A DNA stretch of 64,000 nt from Aggregatilineales bacterium. Its GTDB lineage: Bacteria > Chloroflexota > Anaerolineae > Aggregatilineales > Ch27. The position numbers and the translations under genes were made by a program. The stretch lies in NCBI GenBank assembly GCA_029976005.1, contig JARKOQ010000218.1:1-64000 (forward strand), written 5' to 3'. Position 1 is the stretch's first letter. The number at the start of each line of letters is the position of its first letter. A model generated the notes under the pieces. That model was given only the letters and a program-made list of their open reading frames with translations. It made no database searches and was not told the DNA's origin. Positions 55,527-63,375 of this stretch are shown piece after piece.

Positions 55527-56084
55527 ATGATCGACGTTAATGACCTCCGTAAAGGCGTGAACTTCACCCTCGATGGTGAGCTTTTCAAGGTGCTTGACTA
55601 CCAGCACAACAAAACGGGGCGCGGAAATGCAACCATCCGTACGACGCTCCGCAATCTGCGCACAGGTGCGACGTTTCAAAAGACGTTTATCTCGGGCGAC
55701 CGGGTTCAGGATGTCCGGCTGGAAAGCCGCGAGGTGGAATATCTCTACACCGACGACCAGTTCCTGACGTTCATGGACCTCGAGACCTACGAGCAGCCCA
55801 TCATCCGCCGCGACACCTTCGGCGATGATCTGAAGTACCTCAGGGAAGGCCTCCAGCTCAAGCTGCTCAAGTACGAGGAAGAGATCATCGACTACGAGTT
55901 GCCCAACAGCATCGTCTATGAAGTCACCGACAGCGAAATCGCCGTGGCTGGCGACACCGCGACCGGCGCGACCAAAAAGATTACGCTGGAAACCGGCCTC
56001 CAGGTCACCGTCCCGCTGTTTGTCACCGTGGGCGACAAGATCAAGGTCAACACCGAAACGGGTGAGTACATCACCCGCGTTTAG
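55527..56084 (+). CDS. efp: Elongation factor P with Arg at the loop tip
   Basis: A 185-residue EF-P, full length with three beta domains. Domain I is MIDVNDLRKGVNFTLDGELF, the middle domain ISGDRVQDVRLESREVEYLY, and the C-terminal domain VTVPLFVTVGDKIKVNTETG. EF-P rescues ribosomes stalled at polyproline. The loop that enters the peptidyl site reads HNKTGRGNATIRT. Residue 32 at its tip is Arg, not the Lys modified by EpmA or in the Bacillus type, and the usual Pro before Gly is Thr. Arg32 is the rhamnosylated residue in Pseudomonas-type EF-P, but no EarP is in the window. It has its own promoter and terminator. Confidence 0.96.
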   Translation: MIDVNDLRKGVNFTLDGELFKVLDYQHNKTGRGNATIRTTLRNLRTGATFQKTFISGDRVQDVRLESREVEYLYTDDQFLTFMDLETYEQPIIRRDTFGDDLKYLREGLQLKLLKYEEEIIDYELPNSIVYEVTDSEIAVAGDTATGATKKITLETGLQVTVPLFVTVGDKIKVNTETGEYITRV

Positions 56085-56110
56085 GGCACGGCCCTCACCA
56101 GCAGCCAGGG

Positions 56111-56140
56111 AAGCCCGCCATCGCGCGGGCTTTCTGGTCT
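56111..56140 (+). terminator. Terminator of efp
   Basis: AAGCCCGC, 6-nt loop, GCGGGCTT followed by TTCTGGTCTTTT; 27 bases after the efp stop. Confidence 0.7.
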
Positions 56141-56170
56141 TTTCGGCCGATTGATCAGGACGGGTTCCCG

Positions 56171-56542
56171 ATGCGCACTCCCGCGGGCAAGGACTGCCCT
56201 CACTACTACGCCGACTTTCACCGCGGTCACAGCCGACAGGAATGCCGCCTGCTGCTCTACGATCGCGTCTCCCTGCCCTGGCGACCGTCGGATTGCGAGC
56301 GCTGCCCGGTGCCCGATATCCTGCACGCCAACGCCAGCCGCGACCTGCGTCTCGAATTGAGCATCCGGCCCGTCTTCATCGGGCTGGGCCGCCGGTTGGA
56401 GGTCAAGGCCTTCTGCGACCGGCATGCGATTCCCCTGGAAGACCCCTATGTGGGCTGCCCGCGGTGCAACGCGGAACGCCCCGGCCTGGAAGCCTTCCTG
56501 AACGCCCTGGAGGACTCCGATGATCAAGACCGTCCTGCTTGA
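56171..56542 (+). CDS. Uncharacterised Cys-rich (zinc-ribbon-like) protein
   Basis: A 123-residue protein with seven Cys: Cys9, Cys25, Cys42 and Cys45 (DCERCP), Cys82 (FCDRH) and Cys96 with Cys99 (GCPRCN). Two CxxC knuckles about 55 residues apart suggest one or two zinc sites. There is no signal peptide. The gene overlaps the next one by 23 bases, so translation is probably coupled and the two may work together. I do not recognise a family. Confidence 0.6.
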   Translation: MRTPAGKDCPHYYADFHRGHSRQECRLLLYDRVSLPWRPSDCERCPVPDILHANASRDLRLELSIRPVFIGLGRRLEVKAFCDRHAIPLEDPYVGCPRCNAERPGLEAFLNALEDSDDQDRPA

Positions 56543-57722
56543 CCTCGACGACACCCTGCTGGAGAACCCGGTCAACCGCGTCGAGCACAGCGTCGAAAGC
56601 TGGAATCGCTTCTTCAACCGGCGGCTGGGCCTCGAGCAATCCGGCAAGGGTCTGGCCCGCGCCATGCGGGCAGTCAGCGCCAGCCTGAACCCGGTCGAGA
56701 ACAACTTCGACGTGTTCGTGGCGGCCGTGTGCAGGGAATGGGGCTGCTCCCCGGACGAAGCGATCGCGGCCTTTCAGGATTTCTATCGGGACGCCTATCC
56801 CGATATGCAGGCGTTCGTCCAGCCGCGCCCCGGCGCGCCGGAACTGGTCGCCGGGCTGAAGGACGCGGGCTATCAGGTCGTGATCGCCACCAACCCGTTC
56901 TTCCGGCCGGAAGGCGTTCGCATGCGCCTGGGCTGGGCCGGCCTGCCGACCGAGCTGTGCAGCTATGCCCTGGTCACCCACATCCAGAACATGCAGTTCG
57001 CCAAGCCTAACCCGCACTACTACGAGGAAATCCTGGGCCGGCTGGGCGTCGCCAACGCCGAGGCGATCATGGTCGGTGACGACTGGCTGAATGACATCGT
57101 TCCCGCCGAGCGGGCGGGCCTGAACACCTTCTGGGTGCATGCCAACGGCGCGACTCACGAGCCGGTGGACGCCCATCCGGATGGCGAGGGCACGCTCGAT
57201 GACTTCGCCGCGCGCGTGCGCCAGGGCTGGCTGGAAACGCTCCAGCCTCGCCCCCTCAAAGCGGAGATGATCGTGCCGCGCCTGCTGGGCAACGTCGGCG
57301 CGCTGTTCGGACTCCTCCGGGAGCATGCCCCCGATTACTGGCCGCAGCATCCCGACCCCAACGAGTGGTCGCCCCTGGAAGTAGTCTGTCACCTGCGCGA
57401 TAGCGAGCGCACCGTCCAGCGCCCTCGCCTGGAGCGCATCGCCGCCGAGGACAATCCCTTCCTGACCGTTCCTCAGGCCCCGCCCGGACCCGGCCTGATG
57501 GCCTGTGACACGACCGACTACTGCGACCCGGCTGAGGAATTTGCCGCCGAGCGCCAGACCACCGTTGCCTTCCTGGAGAGTCTGCCACCCGCGACCTGGC
57601 AGCGCCCGGCCCGGCACAGCATCTTTGGCCCGACGACCTTCCTGGAGATGGCCGATTTCACCGCCACCCACGATCGCATGCATATCCAGCAGATCTGCCA
57701 GACCATCGGCCGCTGTAAATAG
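56520..57722 (+). CDS. HAD-like hydrolase fused to a DinB-like domain
   Basis: A 400-residue fusion. Residues 1-235 are a HAD hydrolase: motif I LLDLDDTLL (Asp8 and Asp10), motif II IATNPF, motif III Lys in FAKPNP, motif IV VGDDWLND. Residues about 245-400 look like a DinB_2/YfiT-type four-helix bundle: EWSPLEVVCHLRDSE near 285 and THDRMHIQQI near 382 supply the metal His triad. HAD enzymes remove phosphate from small molecules; DinB-like proteins are often thiol-dependent S-transferases or hydrolases. The fusion has no function I can name. The ATG overlaps the upstream Cys-rich gene. Confidence 0.82.
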   Translation: MIKTVLLDLDDTLLENPVNRVEHSVESWNRFFNRRLGLEQSGKGLARAMRAVSASLNPVENNFDVFVAAVCREWGCSPDEAIAAFQDFYRDAYPDMQAFVQPRPGAPELVAGLKDAGYQVVIATNPFFRPEGVRMRLGWAGLPTELCSYALVTHIQNMQFAKPNPHYYEEILGRLGVANAEAIMVGDDWLNDIVPAERAGLNTFWVHANGATHEPVDAHPDGEGTLDDFAARVRQGWLETLQPRPLKAEMIVPRLLGNVGALFGLLREHAPDYWPQHPDPNEWSPLEVVCHLRDSERTVQRPRLERIAAEDNPFLTVPQAPPGPGLMACDTTDYCDPAEEFAAERQTTVAFLESLPPATWQRPARHSIFGPTTFLEMADFTATHDRMHIQQICQTIGRCK

Positions 57723-57819
57723 CAATGCCGTCTATGATTGATTGACTACACGAAACGACGCCGGGGACATCCCTGGCGCTGCGCGCTCCTCGGCCAGTAG
57801 CCTTGCCGGCATCTGACCG

Positions 57820-58611
57820 CTAGATGTTGATGTTGATCGCGCTGCCTGATTCGTAGCGGCGCAGTCCCAACCGGAACACCCCCACCATGACGATCACGCT
57901 CAGGGCCGCGACACCCGCCAGCAGGGCCAGCGCGCCGCCGTCGTGCAGTTGGACGACCTGCACCGGCACCGCGCCGATGAACGCGGCCGGAATCAGAGTC
58001 AGCAAGATCAGCCGCACCACGCCCTGGAACAGCCCGAACGGGTATAGCCCGAACGTGAGCAGCGTTTGCAGCAGCCGGTCGGTCAGTTGCGAGGCGTTGC
58101 CGAGGAAGAAGGCCAGCGCGCCGACCGTCACGGCAAAGGTCACGAAGATCAGCGCCGCCAGCAGCGTCACCGTCACGAACAGCACGATCGACACGAGATC
58201 GAGTTTCCCCGTGAACAGGAAGGCAATGATTCCAAAGGTCAGATCGCCGATCGTCGACTGCCCCATGCGCGAGAAGACCAGATGGGGCAGGACAGGGCGC
58301 GGCAATGCCAGGTAGTAGTCGAGCCTCCCCTGGGCGATCAGCCCGGCGACCTCGCCCGCGTTTCCGGCGAAGGTGAACGCCAGGCCGTAAGCCAGCGTCA
58401 GCACGGCGAACAGCATGTAGATTTCGCCGATCTGGTAGCCGCGCACTTCCTGAAAGCGATCGAAGAACAGCAGCCAGAACACGAAATAAATGCCGTTATT
58501 GATGATCATCCCGACAATCTGGCTCAAAAAACTGGCCCGGTACTCCATGTTGGAGGCCAGATTGAGCCTGATCAAATGTCCGACAAAGCGTATCTCTTCG
58601 AGCATTCGCAT
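57820..58611 (-). CDS. ABC-2 exporter permease, paralogue A
   Basis: A 263-residue membrane protein with six predicted helices, of the DUF990/ABC-2 permease group. The conserved N-terminus is IRFVGHLIRLNLASNMEYRA. It is nearly identical in sequence and length to its neighbour at 58726-59517, including the ends (RFVGHL... and SGSAININI). The ATG at 58611 aligns exactly with that paralogue's start and has GAGG upstream. It lies 114 bases downstream of paralogue B and would be the last gene of the operon. It probably pairs with the ATPase at 60383. Confidence 0.87.
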   Translation of the reverse strand: MRMLEEIRFVGHLIRLNLASNMEYRASFLSQIVGMIINNGIYFVFWLLFFDRFQEVRGYQIGEIYMLFAVLTLAYGLAFTFAGNAGEVAGLIAQGRLDYYLALPRPVLPHLVFSRMGQSTIGDLTFGIIAFLFTGKLDLVSIVLFVTVTLLAALIFVTFAVTVGALAFFLGNASQLTDRLLQTLLTFGLYPFGLFQGVVRLILLTLIPAAFIGAVPVQVVQLHDGGALALLAGVAALSVIVMVGVFRLGLRRYESGSAININI

Positions 58612-58725
58612 GTTCCTCACCTGTCGATGTCTTCATGACGCTCACCGCCTCGAATACAGTCCCTCGAATAGGTGCACGGGAGGGCCATCCTCAGATGTCG
58701 CATTCGGCCCCGCCAGCCCTGAATT

Positions 58726-59517
58726 TCAGATGTTGATATTGATCGCGCTGCCCGACTCGTAGCGGCGCAGTCCCACCCGGAACACCCCCACCATAACGAT
58801 CGCGCTCAAGATCGCGACGCCCGCCAGCAGGACCAGCGCCCCGCCGTCGCGCAGTTGGACGACCTGCACCGGCACCGCACCGATGAACGCGGAGGGGATC
58901 ACCGTCAGCAGGATCAGGCGCGCCGCGCCCTGATACAGTCCGAACGGATACAGCGCGAATGAGCCCAGCGCCTGAACCAGATGGCTCGAAAGCTGGGCCG
59001 TGTTCCCGAAGAAGAACGCGAGCGCGCCGGTCGTGACGGCAAAGGTGGCGAAGATCACCGCCGCCAGCAGCGTCGCCGCCACGAACAGCCCGATCGACAC
59101 GAGATCGAGCCGGCCCGTGAACAGGTACGCGAGCACCCCAAAGGTCAGATCGCCAACCGTCGACTGCCCCATGCGCGAGAAGATCAGGTGAGGCAGGATG
59201 GGCCTCGGCAGCGTCAGGTAGTAATCGAGCCGCCCCTGGGCAATCAGACCGGCTACTTCCAGCGCGTTCCCGGCGAAGGTGAACGCCATCCCGAAGGCCA
59301 GCGTGAACACCGCGAACAGCAGGTAGATCTCGTCGATCCGGTAGCCGCGCACTTCCTGGAAGCGATCGAAGAACAGCAGCCAGAACACGAAGTAAATCCC
59401 GTTGTTGATCAGCATCCCGACGATCTGGCTCACAAAGCTGGCCCGGTACTCCATGTTGGAGGCCAGATTGAGCCTCATCAGGTGCCCGACGAAGCGCATC
59501 TCTCCCACAATCCCCAT
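58726..59517 (-). CDS. ABC-2 exporter permease, paralogue B
   Basis: A 263-residue six-helix protein of the same group. It starts MGIVGEMRFVGHLMRLNLAS and is largely identical to paralogue A over its whole length. The ATG follows GGGGGGTAGGG and lies 4 bases after the stop of the next permease (59522), so the genes are tightly linked. It is probably a permease subunit of the same exporter, either as a heterodimer with the 59522 gene or as an alternative to paralogue A. Confidence 0.88.
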   Translation of the reverse strand: MGIVGEMRFVGHLMRLNLASNMEYRASFVSQIVGMLINNGIYFVFWLLFFDRFQEVRGYRIDEIYLLFAVFTLAFGMAFTFAGNALEVAGLIAQGRLDYYLTLPRPILPHLIFSRMGQSTVGDLTFGVLAYLFTGRLDLVSIGLFVAATLLAAVIFATFAVTTGALAFFFGNTAQLSSHLVQALGSFALYPFGLYQGAARLILLTVIPSAFIGAVPVQVVQLRDGGALVLLAGVAILSAIVMVGVFRVGLRRYESGSAININI

Positions 59518-59521
59518 CGCC

Positions 59522-60379
59522 CTACCCCCCGTTGATCGTCAACCGGCGCGTCCCGTAGCGATACAGCACCGTCAGCAATCCGGCCAGAATCCCGATCCAG
59601 ACCACCTGGAGGCCGAGCGAAAAGACGGCCTGCCCACCATCCCAGGCCACGAACAGCTTGGCCGGGGCATAGACCACCAGGTTGAAGGGCAGCACCCGCG
59701 CGATCGCCTGCAACCAGTCCGGCAGGAAGTCCACCGGGATGAGCAGCCCACCCAGCACGAACACGATCTTGTGGTAGATGAACAGCAGCGAGTTGACATC
59801 CTCCATGAAAAACGCCAGCAAGGCGATGATCGACAGCACGCAGAAATCCAGCACGAAGGCCAGCGCCGTGACCAGCAGCACGACCGGCAGGGTCTCCAGC
59901 CGGAAGGAATACAGCGGCCCGACCTGAGACCACGCGACCAGGCTTCCCGCCACCAGCAGCACCCCCGCCTGGATGAGCACGTCGCCAATCCCGGACGCGA
60001 AGTGATACAGCAGGTAGTTGTAGGGCCGGCCCAGGGTATAGGCCAGACTGCCGTCCTTGACCTCCTGCGAGACCGTCCTCACGTGCCGGATTTTGCCCAT
60101 CTGGATCATTTCCGCCCAGACGAAATACCAGATCGTCTGGGTGAGCGTCAGACCGGCGATCTCGGTCGCCCCCTGAGCCTCGAATGTCGCCCCCCAAAGC
60201 TGGGCGAAAATGAAGATGAACAGGAACATCAGCAGCACGTTCGATGCCGCGTCCCAGACGTAGGCCAGCCGGTTGAGCAGGTTCGTCCGGGCGATGGCGA
60301 GGTACTTCCGCGCCGATCCGCGCCACGTCCGCCGGTGCAGCACCGCCGCCGGCGCTGGCAAAAAAATCAATTCGTCCAT
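59522..60379 (-). CDS. ABC-2 exporter permease, second type
   Basis: A 285-residue protein with six membrane segments (about 45-270), of the ABC-2 group but different in sequence from the two paralogues beside it. The N-terminal cytoplasmic helix is RKYLAIARTNLLNRLAYVWD, followed by the first membrane segment. The start overlaps or abuts the ABC ATPase stop (60383). A GC-rich frame, 59478-60386, overlaps it in another phase and was rejected because it is not hydrophobic. Together with ATPase and paralogues, this is a typical ATPase-permease-permease exporter. Confidence 0.85.
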   Translation of the reverse strand: MDELIFLPAPAAVLHRRTWRGSARKYLAIARTNLLNRLAYVWDAASNVLLMFLFIFIFAQLWGATFEAQGATEIAGLTLTQTIWYFVWAEMIQMGKIRHVRTVSQEVKDGSLAYTLGRPYNYLLYHFASGIGDVLIQAGVLLVAGSLVAWSQVGPLYSFRLETLPVVLLVTALAFVLDFCVLSIIALLAFFMEDVNSLLFIYHKIVFVLGGLLIPVDFLPDWLQAIARVLPFNLVVYAPAKLFVAWDGGQAVFSLGLQVVWIGILAGLLTVLYRYGTRRLTINGG

Positions 60380-60382
60380 CGC

Positions 60383-61393
60383 TCACGCTCCTTCGGCCAC
60401 CGGCTCGAACGCCGAATCGCGCTGGTAGATGGCCCGGATGATCTCCTCCATGGGCGGGTCCATGACGTTAATGTCGACAATGCTGTGCCCGGCCATCAGG
60501 TCCTGGATCACGGTCTCGATCGGCCGCGAGCTCGTATCCAGCTCCAGTTTGGCTCCATAACGCCCCAGCTTGATCACGCTGACTCCGGCCAGATCGAGAT
60601 GGCCGTTGGTTGGCTCGGCGAAGCGGACTTCGATCACCTTGCGCCGCAGGTAACGGCGCTTGAGGACTTTGACCGCGTCGTCGAAAATCACCTGGCCGTG
60701 GTTGATCACGACGACCCGCTCGCACAGCGACTCGATATCCCCTGCGTCGTGGCTGGTCAGGAAGATCGTCGTCTGCTCCTCGGCATGAAGCTGTTTGATC
60801 GTGTCGCGCAATTGCTGCTTGGCGACCACGTCGAGACCGATCGTCGGCTCGTCCAGGAACACGATCCGGGGATGATGCAGCAGGCTGGCCGCGATCTCGC
60901 AGCGCATCCGCTGGCCCAGGCTCAGCTTGCGCACCGGCACCTCCAGCAGATCCCGGATATCGAACGCCTCCACCAGAAAATCGCGCCGCCGCTCGTACGT
61001 CTTCCGATCCAACTCGTAGATGTGCGCGAACAGGTCAAAGGTATCGATCGGCGGCAGGTGATACCAGAGCTGCGGCTTCTGTCCAAAGACGCTGCCGATG
61101 TGATAGGCCAGCTCGCGGCGCTGCTTCCAGGGCACGAAGCCGAGCACCTGGGCCTCGCCAGACGTCGGGTGCAGAATCCCGGTCAGCATCTTGATCGTGG
61201 TGCTCTTGCCGGCGCCGTTCGGCCCAATGAAGGCCAGCAGCTCACCGGATTCCATTTCCAGGGAGATGCCCCGCACGGCTTCGACCGTCTCATAGCGGGG
61301 CCGGCCCAGCGAGGCGAGGCTGCCCCCCAGCCCGGCCGCCTTTCGCTTGACCTGGAACGCCTTGCGCAAATCCTTCAGGACAATGCTTGCCAC
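60383..61393 (-). CDS. ABC transporter ATP-binding protein
   Basis: A 336-residue nucleotide-binding subunit of the daunorubicin-resistance (DrrA)-like class. Walker A is FIGPNGAGKSTTIKML, the signature LSLGQRMRCEIAASLL, Walker B IVFLDEPTIGLD, and the H-loop His in FLTSHDAGD. The C-terminal ~100 residues extend past the core domain, as in DrrA-like proteins (DUF4162-like). It powers the permeases downstream (59522, 58726, 57820). The GTG start is preceded by GGCAGGTGGCAG. An intrinsic-terminator-like hairpin lies about 40 bases upstream in the same direction. Confidence 0.92.
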   Translation of the reverse strand: MASIVLKDLRKAFQVKRKAAGLGGSLASLGRPRYETVEAVRGISLEMESGELLAFIGPNGAGKSTTIKMLTGILHPTSGEAQVLGFVPWKQRRELAYHIGSVFGQKPQLWYHLPPIDTFDLFAHIYELDRKTYERRRDFLVEAFDIRDLLEVPVRKLSLGQRMRCEIAASLLHHPRIVFLDEPTIGLDVVAKQQLRDTIKQLHAEEQTTIFLTSHDAGDIESLCERVVVINHGQVIFDDAVKVLKRRYLRRKVIEVRFAEPTNGHLDLAGVSVIKLGRYGAKLELDTSSRPIETVIQDLMAGHSIVDINVMDPPMEEIIRAIYQRDSAFEPVAEGA

Positions 61394-61430
61394 CTGCCAC
61401 CTGCCCTTCTACAGGCTCATCACTGGATGA

Positions 61431-61461
61431 GAAATAAAAAAGCCCCCGTTCGCCGGGGGCT
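61431..61461 (-). terminator. Intrinsic terminator in the leader of the ABC operon (candidate attenuator)
   Basis: On the minus strand AGCCCCCG, 5-nt loop GCGAA, CGGGGGCT followed by TTTTTATTT. It is 38 bases upstream of the ATPase start. No minus-strand gene lies upstream for it to end, so it may attenuate transcription of the ABC operon. Termination of a small RNA is the other option. Confidence 0.7.
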
Positions 61462-61813
61462 GTGCCTGCCTGAGTGACCGTCTAGCGCTGCCCGTCCTGA
61501 CGACGAGCCGCCACCCTCCCCGGACCATGCCTGCGCGAGCCATGCTCAACAACACCAGCAGGCATCGACCATGCGCACTGGCAAACAATCAGACCGGTAA
61601 GGGAAAATTGCGTTTTCGAGACCACGAGTTCACCATCCATCCGACTGGATCAGGTAGATGTACGGTAAAGGACTTTTGGAAGGCTGTCAAGCTTTTCACA
61701 GATATCTTAAGTGCGTATCCAGGACGAAACTCATTGAGACGCGGACATAACCAAGTACCTACCCCAAGGTTATAACACTAGAACCCGCCCGCCTTTTTCT
61801 TGGGGATCAATCA

Positions 61814-61822
61814 TGGTATGAT
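61814..61822 (+). promoter_or_regulatory. Extended -10 promoter of the receiver-kinase gene
   Basis: TGGTATGAT, 35 bases upstream of the ATG at 61858. No good -35. Confidence 0.55.
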
Positions 61823-61857
61823 GGCAACATCCGTGGCGAATCGAGACTCGCACCTAC

Positions 61858-63090
61858 ATGATCACAACCTCTCTCAAGGGCAGGGAAACGTTGATAGCGG
61901 TTGATCCCATGAGGCAGACCATCCTGGTGGTCGACGACAACCATACCAACTCGGCCGATCTGTGCCTTGTACTTCACCAGGCAGGATACGACGTTTCCAC
62001 CGGGAATTGCACCGCATCGATCGACGAACTGCTCGCCCTCAGCCAGCCTCAACTGATCGTGCTGGCCGTGCAGGTTCCCGAAGATTCCTGCCTGGCACTC
62101 TGTGCCAGAGTCAAGCAGGCCGAACAGCCGGCCTTCCTGCCCATCATCGTCGTCGCGGCGGAAGATGGGGCCTTCGCGCGCCTGGCGAGCACGGAATCCG
62201 GCGTGGATGCTTATCTCGTCCGGCCGATTCAGGAGGACGAGTTCCTGGTCCAGGTGCGGACCCTGCTGAACATCCGGCAGCGCTTCGAAGCCCTCAGCGG
62301 CGCGAACCGCCAGCTCACCAGAGACCTCGAGGAGCGCAACAAGCAGCTCGAAAACGCCCTCAAGACCACCCGCGAACTGGACGTGATCAAGACCGCGATC
62401 GTGCGCAACGTCAGCCACGAATTGCGCACCCCCCTCCTCCAGGTCAAGTCAGCCATCGCCCTGCTGGACGAGGAAGCCCGCGCGGGCCTGCCGACCGGCG
62501 CACCTTTCCTGCTGAGGCTGCTCAGCATGGCGATCCAGGCCACTGGCCGTCTGGAGAGCACGGTCGCCAACATCACCCAGCTTGCCGAGAGCCAGAATCT
62601 GCGCCTGGAAGCGGTTGTCCTCAACGAAAGCGTCGATCTGGCTATTCGCAACCTGGAGCGCAACTGGAAATCGCAGGATGACTGCGCCCGGATCGAAAAG
62701 CACTACGAAGGTGCGATTCCCCTGGTGCGCGGCGACAAGCGCGGGATCGCCCAGGTCCTCCAGCACCTTCTGGACAACGCCCTCAAGTTCAGCCCGCAGG
62801 GCGGCCCGGTCGAAATCATCATCCGCCCGCTGGACGATGGCACGGTCTGGGTGGCCGTGCGCGATCATGGCATCGGTATCGCCAAGCGCGAGCTAAAGCA
62901 CATCTTCGAGGCCTTCTATCAGGTCGATGCCTCCACAACCCGCCGGTTTAGCGGGGTCGGGGTAGGCCTGACCCTCGCCAAGCTGATCCTCGATCAGATG
63001 GGCAGCCAGCTTCACGTCGAAAGCGCGCCGGGTAAGGGCAGCACCTTCTCATTCACACTCCCCGTGTACGATCCCAACGAGGAATCGTAG
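61858..63090 (+). CDS. Hybrid sensor histidine kinase with a degenerate N-terminal receiver
   Basis: A 410-residue soluble protein. The receiver domain (about 20-135) has the Asp pair in TILVVDDNHTN. The phosphorylated Asp position is Ala70 (IVLAVQVPE), the conserved Lys is Arg (LVRPIQ), and the Thr/Ser position is Ala. The domain is thus a pseudo-receiver. A short coiled coil (about 145-175) leads to HisKA with VSHELRTPL (intact His). HATPase boxes follow: HLLDNALKFS (N), DHGIGI (G1), GVGVGLTLA (G2). It can probably autophosphorylate, but phosphotransfer to its own receiver is unlikely. The start is uncertain: no clear Shine-Dalgarno; TTG at 61891 and ATG at 61909 are alternatives. Confidence 0.87.
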   Translation: MITTSLKGRETLIAVDPMRQTILVVDDNHTNSADLCLVLHQAGYDVSTGNCTASIDELLALSQPQLIVLAVQVPEDSCLALCARVKQAEQPAFLPIIVVAAEDGAFARLASTESGVDAYLVRPIQEDEFLVQVRTLLNIRQRFEALSGANRQLTRDLEERNKQLENALKTTRELDVIKTAIVRNVSHELRTPLLQVKSAIALLDEEARAGLPTGAPFLLRLLSMAIQATGRLESTVANITQLAESQNLRLEAVVLNESVDLAIRNLERNWKSQDDCARIEKHYEGAIPLVRGDKRGIAQVLQHLLDNALKFSPQGGPVEIIIRPLDDGTVWVAVRDHGIGIAKRELKHIFEAFYQVDASTTRRFSGVGVGLTLAKLILDQMGSQLHVESAPGKGSTFSFTLPVYDPNEES

Positions 63091-63103
63091 CCCACATTAA
63101 GGA

Positions 63104-63132
63104 TTGTTTCCGGTGGGCGCATGGCTTATAAT
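63104..63132 (+). promoter_or_regulatory. Promoter of tRNA-Leu
   Basis: TTGTTT (63104-63109), a 17-base spacer and TATAAT (63127-63132). The tRNA begins 15 bases after the -10 box. Confidence 0.7.
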
Positions 63133-63146
63133 CTTTAGCTGTCTTT

Positions 63147-63231
63147 GGGGGAGTGGCGGAATTGGCAGACGCGCATGACTTAGGATCATGTGGATTCTTC
63201 CGTGCGGGTTCGAGTCCCGCCTTCCCCACCA
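63147..63231 (+). tRNA. tRNA-Leu (anticodon TAG)
   Basis: An 85-nt type II cloverleaf. The acceptor stem is GGGGGAG/CTTCCCC with discriminator A and an encoded CCA end (63229-63231). The anticodon arm CATGA-CTTAGGA-TCATG gives TAG, reading CUA/CUG. A long variable arm follows, then a GCGGG-TTCGAGT-CCCGC T arm. It has its own promoter. Unlike tRNA-Pro, its CCA is encoded. Confidence 0.96.
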
Positions 63232-63323
63232 GTAGCACCTCAAGCGCCACCGGTCTGGCGCTTCTTCGTGTATAAGATGTACGTAAAAGGTTGCCGCCGC
63301 CCGTAGCAGCGCCCTTTTCGAGG

Positions 63324-63332
63324 TGCTATAAT
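63324..63332 (+). promoter_or_regulatory. Extended -10 promoter of tig
   Basis: TGCTATAAT, 43 bases upstream of the tig TTG start. No -35 at proper spacing. Confidence 0.65.
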
Positions 63333-63375
63333 CCGCATCCGTTGAGCAGGACCATCTCATGCTGAGGAACCTCCC

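Larger units (their letters stand above)
61394..61857. other. 464-bp intergenic region with an attenuator-like leader
   Basis: Between divergent genes. It has the minus-strand terminator at 61431-61461, upstream structured elements at 61518-61572 and the plus-strand promoter at 61814-61822. An open frame 61527-61775 on the plus strand has no Shine-Dalgarno and no protein-like composition, so it was not called. Confidence 0.5.

Noticed and set aside
59402-61477. 691-codon plus-strand frame
   Set aside because: Antisense to permease and ATPase genes whose motifs are unambiguous; no ribosome site.
61502-61516. T-box-like AGGGTGGC on the minus strand
   Set aside because: The conserved ACCGCG part is missing and it lies too far from the terminator for a T-box antiterminator.
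61527-61775. 82-codon plus-strand frame in the gap before the receiver-kinase gene
   Set aside because: No Shine-Dalgarno, random composition; the region is better explained as the leader of the opposite operon.
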